Shown here in pieces: positions 1-8,322 of a stretch of DNA of 64,000 nt. Position 1 is the stretch's first letter, and the number at the start of each line of letters is the position of its first letter. Source of the stretch: Acidobacteriota bacterium (GTDB taxonomy: Bacteria > Acidobacteriota > Blastocatellia > RBC074). The notes below the pieces were generated by a model that ran no database searches, was not told the origin of the DNA, and saw nothing but the letters and a program-made list of their open reading frames with translations. The position numbers and the translations under genes are program-made. The stretch spans positions 1-64,000 of the forward strand of contig JACPYM010000086.1 of NCBI GenBank assembly GCA_016196035.1. Reading direction: 5' to 3'.

Positions 1-13
1 AAGCTGAAAATGA

Positions 14-50
14 GGGATGTAGGGCGGGATTTAATCCCGCCCTACATCCC
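14..50. repeat. Short perfect palindrome
   Basis: Two 17-nt arms (14-30 and 34-50) are perfect reverse complements around a 3-nt centre. The core is GTAGGGCGGGAT and its complement. There is no T tract, so this looks more like one of the window's interspersed palindromes than a terminator. The neighbouring 51-217 stretch holds no gene I can support. Confidence 0.8.
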
Positions 51-217
51 GGATGCGCTCTCAGCATCCATCACTTACAGCTTGATGGAGTACTAGCGCG
101 GCCAGCGCAGTTACGAGAGCGTGTAAAAACGGCAGTTGCTCCGCTGCTCCGCTGGGTCGTGCACCGCGCGGATGAACAGGGCGGCTTCATGCGCATGAGC
201 GGGGCGGTTGCAGAAAG

Positions 218-481
218 TCACTGCTTCGTTTTTCGCTTTGATGCTGCGACTGCCACCGCGCCAAAACCTACTAACAAGGAAATGACATACAGTCTGAGTG
301 TCAGATCCTCTGTTCCCAAAACGAGACAGAGGCTTGAAAAAACAAATAACACAGCAGTGATGTTTTTAATTTGTTTTAGCTCATTGCTTGTTGCTGCTTT
401 CAGGGTTATGGCGCTTACTACATAAAAGCTAGATGTAAGCGAAAAGTACTGGAGAAGCCAGCCCCAATTTTTCATGTTCAT
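218..481 (-). CDS. Small membrane protein downstream of the RHS gene
   Basis: An 87-residue protein of no family I recognise. It has two or three hydrophobic segments, around residues 18-30, 41-57 and 67-80, and a basic C-terminus (SKRKTKQ), which fits an inner-membrane protein. The ATG at 481 is preceded by AAAGGTCACT, a reasonable ribosome binding site, which favours this gene over the overlapping plus-strand frame. It lies 236 nt downstream of the RHS gene on the same strand. Immunity proteins for RHS toxins usually sit there, so an immunity role is possible. That is inference from position only. Confidence 0.5.
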   Translation of the reverse strand: MNMKNWGWLLQYFSLTSSFYVVSAITLKAATSNELKQIKNITAVLFVFSSLCLVLGTEDLTLRLYVISLLVGFGAVAVAASKRKTKQ

Positions 482-614
482 AGTGACCTTTTTTTTTTGC
501 TACAGCAATTTCAGCGGGATAACAAACGAACGCAACTCTCACGAACCTTGGGCAAGCGTATAAGCCACCTTCATATTCAACAGTATGCCAAAGTAATCGA
601 GGTAGCTCTACGAA

Positions 615-653
615 CTTCAGCTTACTTTGGCGTAGAACCTCAGTAAGCTGAAG
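615..653 (-). terminator. Hairpin downstream of the RHS gene
   Basis: Perfect 12-nt arms (615-626 and 642-653, CTTCAGCTTACT and its complement) enclose a 15-nt loop. It sits between the RHS stop and the small membrane gene on the same strand. No good T tract follows, so termination is only possible. It may instead be a small interspersed palindrome. Confidence 0.35.
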
Positions 654-717
654 TCTGAACAATCCAGATTGCCTATCGCGTAGAGAGCAATTATTTGCAT
701 CCAGTAGAAGGCGGTAA

Positions 718-2913
718 CTAATTTGCATTAGGTCTCTTACCCCTACTACATTCGTCAGAGGCATTAGCACATGCGGCAGCCGCAGCTATTGCAGCCAATG
801 GGTGGGTAGCAATTGCAACAAAGCACCCAGGAACAAAACCCGAGGCACACGCCCCAACTATTGCCACGTTGTTTAGAAGGAAGTAGCCTGCGGCAGCAAT
901 GCACGCGAGAGTTGCGGTCACGCAACTTAACCCAGTTGGATCGAAATTGTTTGCTGGGTCATTCATTGCATAGGCGTAACGGTTGAAGCTTTGCGGACGA
1001 TCTATCTGTGCTGCCCCCATTACATCAGGCTTCTGCCCGTTACAGGCTCTGCCTTTTGGATCAGCCTGCGCAAACCGGCCCCAGCCGCTCCCATACGTTC
1101 GCGCTTGCGCATAATCCAACCCAGTCGCCACGTCGCGTTCGTAGGTCGCAAACTTGCGCGTGTTCAAGTTCACATCACCCGACGCTGACCATTCACTGAT
1201 GATCTGTCCGAACGGATCGAACTGTGCAGTGTAAGCCACATTGCCCGCCGTATTGGTCAGCAGCCGGGCACTGCTCAAATGGTCAGTCGTTGACCAGTAA
1301 AACTGCCCATCTGTGCTTTGCAACGCCAGCAATTCACCTTTGTGGTAAATGCTCGCCCGCTTCACCCCCGCCGTGCTGTCCAATTCCAGCAGTGGCTGAG
1401 CAAGCACCGACGACCAGACGTAATAACTCAGGTTGCCGTTGTTACTCGCCTTATAACGCCGGTTCGCGCCGTCGTAGCCAGACACATTGGCGCTGCTGCC
1501 TGCCTGCACCAGCCGGTTCGCGCCGTCATAGCTATAGGTCGTCGCGCCGTTGGCGGTCATGTTCCCGGCGGCATCGTAGCCAAAGCTCGCCCCGCCCGCC
1601 GTGCTCAACCGGTTGGTGGGCGCGCCAGTGGGGCCGGTCTGATAGGTGAGCGATTGCTGGTTGTTCAGGTTGGTGATGTTGCCCCAGCGGTCATAACCGT
1701 ACTGGTTCACGTAACTGCCGTTGACGGTAACGCCGGTCAAGCGGTTGAAGCCGTCGTAAGTGAACTTGCGATGGTTCGCAAAGCTTGCGTTATCGGCCAG
1801 CTTGCGCACCTTGCCGTTGTTGATGCCGTTCTCGTAATAGTCGTAATACTGTTGCAACAACACGCTGCCGCTGCCGACCTGTTGCACTTGGTAATTCGCC
1901 AATTGCTGCCGCATCGGATTGTAATCGGCGGTCAGCCGTGTGCCGTTGCCATAATCCACCGTGCGCGGCATGCCCCAGGCGCGATAGCCAAAGGCCGTGG
2001 CTACGTTGGTGGTGTTATTCGGATCGTTGCCGAGCAGGTCGGTGCCGATGCCCGCCAACGCGCCAGCGTAGTTGTAGGCGTAGTTGACCGTCCGCGTAAA
2101 GGTTGACGGCGGCGGTTGCAAGACCGGCGCGGCAATGAAATTGGCATTCGTGACATTGGCCGTTACGGTTGGGTAACTGCGATTTACCGGTGAGAAGTAA
2201 TAACCGCTTTGCGATCCTGTCACCGTGAAACTGCCGCCGCTGGCCAGCCCGGTGAAGCTATATTGCCCGCTGCTGTTCGTCACTGTTTGCAAGCCCAGCG
2301 ACCCGCTCAGCGTCAACGTGAGGCCACCCAATCCGACACCCAGTGCAGTTGTCACTTGCCCGCCGATGCTCAGGCTGCCCGCCGGAGGCGTGTTCGGCAC
2401 GCCGCTCGACGGCACTGGAATATCGCTCTGCTGTCCCCACGCTTGCACCAACGACGAACCGTTGGAACTGCGCAGCGCATACCAAGTGCCGTCGCTGGGC
2501 CGCCACACGGCAATATCGGTTTTGCCATCGCCATCATAATCACCTGGCACGGGCAGGTCTGTGCCCACACCCCAGGCTTGCGTCTGCGTTGCGCCGTTCG
2601 AGCTTTTCAGAATGTACCAAGTGCCGGTGGCGCGCCGGAAGACGGCCAGATCGGTTTTGCCATCGCCGTCATAATCGCTCGGTATGGGTTGATCGCCCTG
2701 TGCGCCCCAGGCGGTGATTTGCGACTGGTTATCCGAAGAGCGTTTGATATACCAATTCCCCTCAGCGCCGCGCCAGACCGACAGATCGGTCTTACCATCG
2801 CCGTCGAAATCAGCCGGTTTAGCCAGTTGCAGCAACGCCGCCGCAGTGCGTGCGCTGGTATTGAAGAGCAGTGCGGTGGGCGCTGTTTGCAGCGCGTTGG
2901 CCTTGTGTCGCAC
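718..2913 (-). CDS. RHS/YD-repeat protein with N-terminal FG-GAP-like repeats
   Basis: 731 residues. Residues about 30-180 hold three FG-GAP/VCBS-like repeats (DFDGDGKTDLSVWR, DYDGDGKTDLAVFR, DYDGDGKTDIAVWR), each about 47 residues and likely calcium-binding. A carboxypeptidase-regulatory-like beta domain follows (about 185-270). YD repeats come next (YDGFNRLTGV, GYDAAGNMTA, YDGANRLV), then the RHS core (RTYGSGWGRFAQADP...NRYAYAMNDPANNFDPTG). The last roughly 75 residues after DPTG form a hydrophobic, alanine-rich tail, where RHS proteins carry their variable effector. The start is GTG, and an in-frame TAG lies only 15 nt upstream. No signal peptide is visible, so the 5' end is probably lost or the copy is an orphan fragment. 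Confidence 0.85.
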   Translation of the reverse strand: MRHKANALQTAPTALLFNTSARTAAALLQLAKPADFDGDGKTDLSVWRGAEGNWYIKRSSDNQSQITAWGAQGDQPIPSDYDGDGKTDLAVFRRATGTWYILKSSNGATQTQAWGVGTDLPVPGDYDGDGKTDIAVWRPSDGTWYALRSSNGSSLVQAWGQQSDIPVPSSGVPNTPPAGSLSIGGQVTTALGVGLGGLTLTLSGSLGLQTVTNSSGQYSFTGLASGGSFTVTGSQSGYYFSPVNRSYPTVTANVTNANFIAAPVLQPPPSTFTRTVNYAYNYAGALAGIGTDLLGNDPNNTTNVATAFGYRAWGMPRTVDYGNGTRLTADYNPMRQQLANYQVQQVGSGSVLLQQYYDYYENGINNGKVRKLADNASFANHRKFTYDGFNRLTGVTVNGSYVNQYGYDRWGNITNLNNQQSLTYQTGPTGAPTNRLSTAGGASFGYDAAGNMTANGATTYSYDGANRLVQAGSSANVSGYDGANRRYKASNNGNLSYYVWSSVLAQPLLELDSTAGVKRASIYHKGELLALQSTDGQFYWSTTDHLSSARLLTNTAGNVAYTAQFDPFGQIISEWSASGDVNLNTRKFATYERDVATGLDYAQARTYGSGWGRFAQADPKGRACNGQKPDVMGAAQIDRPQSFNRYAYAMNDPANNFDPTGLSCVTATLACIAAAGYFLLNNVAIVGACASGFVPGCFVAIATHPLAAIAAAAACANASDECSRGKRPNAN

Positions 2914-2959
2914 GCGCCCGCTTTGGCACTAAGAGTCGCATCGCGCGCTAGCTCTTGAG

Positions 2960-4123
2960 TTAACTAATCAATCGTTCGAGTTCATCCTCGAGATCGTCAT
3001 CCACAATTAACACATTGATCAGACCGAGTTTTACGGCCTCCAGTGCGAAAGGGGCTTTGTTCTTACCTGCGGCGAAGCACACCACGCCAGGCAGATTGTT
3101 TTGCTCGGCTCGTTGGGCGCAAGCCACCAGATGTTTTTGTTGGATGCCAGTCCAGCGGGCGTTGACTTGGCGTACCTTCTCTTTTGCCTTTTGATTGAGT
3201 TCCAAACGCGGGATTAGGACGCCGGCAATATCCCCAAGCACCAATTTTTCGAGCATGCGCAAGTTGAACTTTTTTTTGAGCCACTCGGCGCTGCGATAAC
3301 CCAATAAGCGTTGGGCGGGGCCCACGCTGGTCAAAATCATGTCGAGTTTCTCGACATATGGCTGGTGTTTTACCGGTTCGCCTGAAGGATGACCAAAGAT
3401 CAGTTCATAGTCATTGACACTTTCCAGCAGGCGCCAGACCACACTCATTTCTTGGGCATTGAAGTCCGTCGGAATAAAGGCGGGAACCATGCCCAGCGAA
3501 AGCGTCGCGCGATCATCGCCGGTATAGAATTTTTCCAGCAAGGCCGCGAGATTGGACGAGGAGAAATGATTCGGCTCTTGTCCGAGCGGTTCGCCACAAA
3601 GTGGAATGGCATTCGGAGCGGCATTGGAACGAGGTGGGGCGAGCGGAGGGCCCGCCAACATGGCAATCAGCACTCCCAAGGTTTCGCCCCAGGAAACCCC
3701 GCATAATTTGGCGCGCATGAGCAATTGCCTGACGAAAGGCGCGGCACGCTGGCTGAACTCTTGCAAACGCTTGGCCCAGGCTTCGTCCGTGGTTTCTTGA
3801 CTGCCGCTGGGAAATTCGCGTAACACCAATCCCTTTCTAGCACTGTGTTGACGCATCAATTCATTCAAACGTACTTCCAGTTTTTTACGCGAAGCGGCCA
3901 CGCGAATTTCTTGCAGCGTGGCCGGGGCGACTTTTTCGTGAACAAAGCGCACTTCTGCTTTCAGGTAACCCGTGGCGCGCGCCTTTGCCAGTAAGCGCGA
4001 AACCGTCGCCTGACTGAGCCCCAGATCACTGGCAATTTCGTTTTGCAACTTACCTTCGCCAGCCATGAAAGCAATGGTCAGCATGGTTAGCGTATCGGCG
4101 GTCTTTCCGGTTTGTCGCGTCAT
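2960..4123 (-). CDS. SorC/DeoR-type sugar-responsive transcriptional regulator
   Basis: 387 residues from the ATG at 4123. This start is chosen over an upstream TTG because AAGGAAAGG lies just before it. The N-terminal helix-turn-helix reads EIASDLGLSQATVSRLLAKA (about residues 30-50). The remainder is a SorC-type ligand-binding domain ending in VVCFAAGKNKAPFALEAVKLGLINVLIVDDD, the usual C-terminal signature of proteins that bind phosphorylated sugars. The gene is divergent from the HIT/GalT-like gene at 4465, and a palindrome at 4351-4378 lies between them. The simplest reading is a regulator of that gene and of itself. Confidence 0.85.
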   Translation of the reverse strand: MTRQTGKTADTLTMLTIAFMAGEGKLQNEIASDLGLSQATVSRLLAKARATGYLKAEVRFVHEKVAPATLQEIRVAASRKKLEVRLNELMRQHSARKGLVLREFPSGSQETTDEAWAKRLQEFSQRAAPFVRQLLMRAKLCGVSWGETLGVLIAMLAGPPLAPPRSNAAPNAIPLCGEPLGQEPNHFSSSNLAALLEKFYTGDDRATLSLGMVPAFIPTDFNAQEMSVVWRLLESVNDYELIFGHPSGEPVKHQPYVEKLDMILTSVGPAQRLLGYRSAEWLKKKFNLRMLEKLVLGDIAGVLIPRLELNQKAKEKVRQVNARWTGIQQKHLVACAQRAEQNNLPGVVCFAAGKNKAPFALEAVKLGLINVLIVDDDLEDELERLIS

Positions 4124-4142
4124 ACCTTTCCTTAAGCTCACC

Positions 4143-4297
4143 GGCAAAAATAAGCAGGGCTAGACAGGATTAACAAGATTGCTTACAGGATTAACAGGAT
4201 CGTATTGAAAGACCCGAGCAATACGGCTCCGCTTTGAATTCTGTCAATCCGCCCAACAATCCTGCAAATCCTGTCTAACTGCCTGCTTGTTTTTGCC
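4143..4297. repeat. Interspersed palindrome of the 'gacaggattaacaggat' type
   Basis: An imperfect inverted repeat has its left half at about 4143-4171 (GGCAAAAATAAGCAGG, then TAGACAGGATT) and its right half at about 4267-4296 (AATCCTGTCTAACTGCCTGC). Between them are further ACAGGATTAACAGGAT copies. Repeats with this wording occur in many bacterial genomes. It fills most of the SorC upstream region but leaves the operator candidate free. Confidence 0.7.
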
Positions 4298-4350
4298 CAC
4301 CTACTTGCCAGCCTAGGCGTAACGTCCGGGCCGGTTGAATTCAGAATCAA

Positions 4351-4378
4351 GCAAGAATGAAATTCTATTCACTCTTGC
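4351..4378. promoter_or_regulatory. Candidate SorC-type operator
   Basis: Arms GCAAGAATGAA (4351-4361) and TTCACTCTTGC (4368-4378) are reverse complements with one mismatch, separated by 6 nt. The site lies in the divergent gap between the SorC gene and the gene at 4465. An AT-rich stretch, TATATTTATTAG, follows at once and could be a -10 region. No experiment supports it. The assignment rests on position and symmetry. Confidence 0.5.
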
Positions 4379-4464
4379 AAGTATATTTATTAGATGCTAG
4401 AAAGCCAGCGCAGTCACGCCCGATTGCATCCATCAACTAACCCGTAAAATGAAAGGAAAAGACA

Positions 4465-5568
4465 ATGATTGCCAATTACGAAACCGTGAAAGCCGCGCTT
4501 GCCTCCCTCGTGCCCGCCCCTGTGCCGGACGCTAGTCTGCCATCCCTGCTCACGCTTGTGAAGTTTGCTGACCGGCTTAAGGTACAAATCGTGCAAGAAG
4601 AGTTAGGGGCAAAGCCGCTGACCATGGCCTTACTGGAACTCCATCAATTGCAGAAACTCATGGGGTTTGTTGGGGACGAATTCAAAAACGTCCGGCTTTC
4701 CAAAGCAGCTTCAGGAGATGGCACGGCGCACTTTAATGTGGGCATTTTCCCGGAACGCGGTTTACGCATGGCGGGTAAGGGCAAACCGCTGTCCTTTGGA
4801 GCCGCCCTGCCGGATACCTGCGGAAGCTTCCTATGCGCTGAAAATGTGCTCTGGCAGCAAGGCGGCAACCAGGTTTACTTTACCCGGCAGGTGAACGGCG
4901 AGGACTATAATTTTCTGGTCAATCCATTCCCGTTTGGGCTGCACCATAGCGTGGCGGCTTCGTCACAATGCCAGCCCCAATCGCCCAGAGGCACGTTGGA
5001 GATGATCGCAGCAGGTCTGGGCCGCCGCATCGCGGATGCTTTGGACTTGGCCGCCCAGGCCCGCGAATTCGTGGTGCTGTGGAATGGTGAAGGCGCCGCC
5101 GCGTCGCAGCGGCATCTGCATTTTCAACAACTCTGGAAGTGCAATGAGCCATACCCATTGCAAGCGGCGGCGCAACGCGCCAGTTTGGACAAGAGCGACC
5201 CGGCGGTGCTGTTGATTGACGAACCCTATTATCCCCTCACGTCCTTTAGATTACGCGGTGAAGGGTCCGCAGTAATTGCGGCGGGAGTGGAATTGGCGCT
5301 GCATTGGCGCACCTGCGTGGGCGAAAAAGCCACCGAGAACCTGATCGTCATTTGGGAGGCTGATGCGCCCTCGCTTTATTATGTGCCGCGACACGCGGAC
5401 GCGGCTTATGCTTCCGGGTTTCCCGGACAGGTTGGCGCCTTTGAATGCCTGGGAAATTTTATTTTCGCCAATGGCGAATTGTTTGATCGAGGCGGTGTTG
5501 ATTATGCCTTTTTGCGCCGGTTGTTGCGTGACGTAAGTATCGGACGTAGTTTCACCGCTCATTCCTGA
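4465..5568 (+). CDS. HIT-superfamily nucleotidyltransferase/phosphorylase-like protein (GalT/DUF4922-like)
   Basis: 367 residues. Motifs fit the GalT/Ap4A-phosphorylase/GDP-galactose-phosphorylase branch of the HIT superfamily: NPFPFGLHHSVAASSQCQPQ (about 152-171), then a histidine triad written HLHFQ (about 213-217). In GalT the equivalent motif is HPHxQ, with the middle His as nucleophile. The C-terminus does not match anything I recognise, and no substrate can be read off. The start has AAAGGAAAAG upstream. Divergence from a SorC regulator suggests sugar-phosphate or sugar-nucleotide metabolism. A terminator-like hairpin follows its stop. Confidence 0.65.
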   Translation: MIANYETVKAALASLVPAPVPDASLPSLLTLVKFADRLKVQIVQEELGAKPLTMALLELHQLQKLMGFVGDEFKNVRLSKAASGDGTAHFNVGIFPERGLRMAGKGKPLSFGAALPDTCGSFLCAENVLWQQGGNQVYFTRQVNGEDYNFLVNPFPFGLHHSVAASSQCQPQSPRGTLEMIAAGLGRRIADALDLAAQAREFVVLWNGEGAAASQRHLHFQQLWKCNEPYPLQAAAQRASLDKSDPAVLLIDEPYYPLTSFRLRGEGSAVIAAGVELALHWRTCVGEKATENLIVIWEADAPSLYYVPRHADAAYASGFPGQVGAFECLGNFIFANGELFDRGGVDYAFLRRLLRDVSIGRSFTAHS

Positions 5569-5586
5569 TGTTGGTTGTTTGTGGCA

Positions 5587-5626
5587 GCCCTGTCGGCGCT
5601 ATTGGTGTCGGCAGGGCGCTTTTCTT
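5587..5626 (+). terminator. Intrinsic terminator after the GalT-like gene
   Basis: Arms GCCCTGTCGGCG (5587-5598) and TGTCGGCAGGGC (5606-5617) pair over 12 positions, including three G-U pairs. They are followed by GCTTTTCTT. The hairpin starts 18 nt after the upstream stop codon. This argues for starting the HAD gene at 5676 rather than at the overlapping ATG at 5568. Confidence 0.5.
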
Positions 5627-5675
5627 GCGCCTTTTGCGGCGCAGACAGCCAAGACAAGCCAGCCTTGTGAGTTTG

Positions 5676-6389
5676 ATGGCAACTCCGAAATTGATTTTCT
5701 TTGACGCGGGCGGGACGCTGTTTGAGCCACGCGAAGCTGTCGGCGAAACCTATGCCCGCTTGGCACTGCGCTATGAACATCGCGCCGATGCTGCATCCCT
5801 GCAAGCGGGTTTTATCCGCTGCTTTCGCGCGCAACCGCCGCTGGCCTTTTCAGGCTTCGGGTCATCCATTGAGTTAGAGCGATTGGAATATGAATGGTGG
5901 CGGCGGCTGGTGTTTGAGGTCATGGCGGCGGACGATTTTCCGCGCTTTGAGGAATTCTTTGCCGCTGCCTTTGCGCATTATCGCGCCCCCGAAGCCTGGC
6001 GGTTGTTCGACGATGTTCGGCCAACCTTGCAAGCACTGAATGAACTCGGCGTGCGCTGCGCGGTGCTCTCCAACTTCGATTCACGGTTGCATGATTTGCT
6101 GCGGGGCTTCGCGTTGGCAGACCAGTTTGCCGGTGTGCATTTTTCAGCGCAGTTAGGCGTGGCAAAACCGGATGTGCGCATTTTCGAAGCTGCTTTGCAT
6201 TTTCATGGATTGCGTCCGGCAGAAGCTTGGCACGTGGGCGATTCGGTGCGGGAAGATTTTGAAGGGGCGCTGAACGCAGGCTTAGGGGCTTGGTTGATTG
6301 CGCGGCAGGCAACCGGCGCTGGAATCCGGCCAGCCCAATTAACGCGCTTAGACCAATTGATTGGACTGGTGCAACAAAGCCGCGCCTAA
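5676..6389 (+). CDS. HAD-superfamily hydrolase, subfamily IA
   Basis: 237 residues from the ATG at 5676 (MATPKLIFFDAGGTLFEP). Motif I is DAGGTL, motif II is VLSNFDS, the lysine motif is GVAKPDVRIFEAAL and motif III is HVGDSVREDFEGALNAG. The second Asp of the usual DxD is replaced by Gly, as in the REG-2/HDHD3-like group, so classic phosphatase activity is uncertain. The frame is open back to 5568, where a TGATG overlap with the previous gene would give 36 extra residues. That stretch is basic, unlike the family, and lies over a terminator-like hairpin, so I prefer the later start. Confidence 0.8.
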   Translation: MATPKLIFFDAGGTLFEPREAVGETYARLALRYEHRADAASLQAGFIRCFRAQPPLAFSGFGSSIELERLEYEWWRRLVFEVMAADDFPRFEEFFAAAFAHYRAPEAWRLFDDVRPTLQALNELGVRCAVLSNFDSRLHDLLRGFALADQFAGVHFSAQLGVAKPDVRIFEAALHFHGLRPAEAWHVGDSVREDFEGALNAGLGAWLIARQATGAGIRPAQLTRLDQLIGLVQQSRA

Positions 6390-6407
6390 AAGGTGCCTGC
6401 CTTTATT

Positions 6408-7964
6408 TCACGAAAGGCGCTCACTTTTCAGGGCCGAAACTGGCTCACTATCAGGTTGTGCTTTGTGCAGCCGCTGCCACACCTTGTGCAGCTTTGAGGC
6501 GATTACGCCGCTAAAACCCGCCGGATCAAACACGCCCATGGCCGAACTGATCATGCGCAACTGCACACGGGGCGGGTAAAGGGCGACATAATCCGGCTCG
6601 ACATACGAGGGGGCAAACTTGGCTTTGAAACGATGCAGCGCTTTGAAGTGATAGAAGGCGTCAAAGTGCTCGTAAATCAGTTTGAGCAGTCGCGCCAGTT
6701 GTTTGAATTGGCCGGTGAGTTCGTTCGGCTTGATGCCCGCTAGTGGCGAGGTTGCCAGCGTCGCCAGTTGCGCGCCTTCGGCAGCCAGATGTCGCAGGGC
6801 TTCGACCACCAACAATTCACTGATGCCGCGCGTAGCCGCCGGATGGCGGATCAGGTCTTCGAGATACCAGCCCCGCCGCGCAAAAATGGGCGAACAGGCC
6901 AGCAGCCCCGTCAGGCGCCCGTCGGCCTCGCGTGCCAGGAAGTACCGTTTGTGTTCGCTCAGTTTGAACGGATCCAATTCGAGCAACCAGCCCAGCGCGT
7001 CCACTTCGCGCGTGTTGATCCAGGCCTGGCAGAGTTCTTCAATTTCCGTGCGCGTGCTTTCGTCGCTTTGCGCGGGCACATATTGCTCGATGCGCACGCC
7101 GGCTTTGCGGGCCTGGTTGACGCCCGCGCGGACTTTTTTGGCGCGGTCGCCAGCGGGTTTCCACTCCGGCAATTTGAAATAGCCGGATTCACCCACGCAC
7201 AACAGCGCCATCCCGCAAGCGCGCGCCACCGCCGCATATTCCGCGCCGAGCGGCAGCATCAGACAATCCAGCTTGTTTTGCTCACACCAGGCTAGAAAAC
7301 GCGCGGTCACGCTGTGCCAATCTGCGTGCGGAGCCAAGGGCGCCGCCACGACGATGGCGACGTGCCCAACCTGGCGATACACCACCGCCGCTTCGGGATC
7401 GCTTGTCCACCAGACCTGCATACCGTCGTAAAGCGAAAGAAACGACTGATGCTCCCAGCCGTAACGTTGCACCAAATCCAACAGGCGTTGGTTGGCTGGC
7501 TTGGTTGCGGCTGGATTTTGTGTCGCGGCAAGCAGACGCGCGGCGCGTTGTTGGGTGCGCCAATCGCCTTGCAAGATCAGCGCGCAGCGCCCCGCCGCCA
7601 GCGCGTCTTCGACTTCTTTGAGGGCCAGGCGTTTTAAGCCGAGGCGTTTCAACCATGCGACCGTACCGCCCGCCGCCATGCCGCTGGCTGCCGCTTTGGC
7701 CGTTAGGGCCAGCTTATGGATGGCCGCCGCCCGCACCAAATGTCCCGCTAGCAACAGATGCCCCCCGCCCGGCAATAAAAACAGGGCGCCCGCACCGGCA
7801 GCAGCGCCCAACAGCAGCGGTTTCTTCCAAGCCATTTTGGCGGCGCTGGGCGTCGCCGCGCTGATCACGCTGAGGCGTTGCGCCTCGATACCGCCGGCGC
7901 GTAAATGCGCCAGCGCGGCTTCGGCTTGCGCCAGATTGTCATAAGTGCCAAGCAGTTTTGCCAT
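6408..7964 (-). CDS. DUF2156/phosphatidylglycerol lysyltransferase-like protein with N-terminal 17M-like domain
   Basis: 518 residues in three parts. Residues 1-50 (LLGTYDNLAQAEAALAHLRAGGIEAQRLSVIS) resemble the general-stress-protein 17M-like fold. Residues about 50-110 are glycine- and alanine-rich and hydrophobic, possibly membrane-associated. From about 155 the sequence matches the C-terminal GNAT-like domain of MprF/DUF2156 proteins (YGWEHQSFLSLYDGMQVWWTSD; GVNQARKAGVRIEQY; YFLAREADGRLTGLLACSPIF). Family members use aminoacyl-tRNA or act as acyltransferases on lipids. The substrate here is unknown. The usual multi-pass MprF flippase domain is absent. It is convergent with the HAD gene, 18 nt apart. 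Confidence 0.75.
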   Translation of the reverse strand: MAKLLGTYDNLAQAEAALAHLRAGGIEAQRLSVISAATPSAAKMAWKKPLLLGAAAGAGALFLLPGGGHLLLAGHLVRAAAIHKLALTAKAAASGMAAGGTVAWLKRLGLKRLALKEVEDALAAGRCALILQGDWRTQQRAARLLAATQNPAATKPANQRLLDLVQRYGWEHQSFLSLYDGMQVWWTSDPEAAVVYRQVGHVAIVVAAPLAPHADWHSVTARFLAWCEQNKLDCLMLPLGAEYAAVARACGMALLCVGESGYFKLPEWKPAGDRAKKVRAGVNQARKAGVRIEQYVPAQSDESTRTEIEELCQAWINTREVDALGWLLELDPFKLSEHKRYFLAREADGRLTGLLACSPIFARRGWYLEDLIRHPAATRGISELLVVEALRHLAAEGAQLATLATSPLAGIKPNELTGQFKQLARLLKLIYEHFDAFYHFKALHRFKAKFAPSYVEPDYVALYPPRVQLRMISSAMGVFDPAGFSGVIASKLHKVWQRLHKAQPDSEPVSALKSERLS

Positions 7965-8322
7965 ACAGGTCTTAATCGGTATTTTTGATAGTTTTGATCG
8001 TTGCCCCGCACCGTGCGCAAGGCAGCGCCAGATAACCTAAACGGCTATTCGTGGCGACCGAAATGTCCTCCAGATAAAACGCCGCAAGACCGGGCAGACA
8101 GTGCGCGGTTGCGGTTCACTTTTTGGTGGCCAGCTTGTCTACAACAAATAGTCGGTGTGGGGCCAGAACGCAAGGGCAGTTTGGCGTAGCCGGGAGGCAA
8201 GCGTTGCGGCATTTGAACATTGCGTTCATGATTGGCTTGTCGAAGGCGTTCGATAAGCAGCGTGTTGAGGCTGAGCGCTTCTTCTGCAACCTTCATCCGC
8301 GAAATTCAGCACAGGCAAAGTG
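7965..8322. other. Gap with no supported gene
   Basis: This 358-nt divergent gap separates the DUF2156 and MgtC genes. Short frames on both strands have no ribosome binding site or recognisable motif. I see no clear hairpin. Promoters for both neighbours must lie here, but I cannot place them. Confidence 0.5.

Noticed and set aside
429-770. 113-codon minus-strand frame between RHS and the small membrane gene
   Set aside because: It overlaps both neighbours by about 50 nt, lacks a ribosome binding site and shows no family motif. It could be decayed RHS tail sequence, but I cannot support it.
5568-5675. 36-residue N-terminal extension of the HAD protein via a TGATG overlap
   Set aside because: The extension is basic and not family-like and coincides with a terminator-like hairpin. 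The later ATG starts directly at the HAD core.
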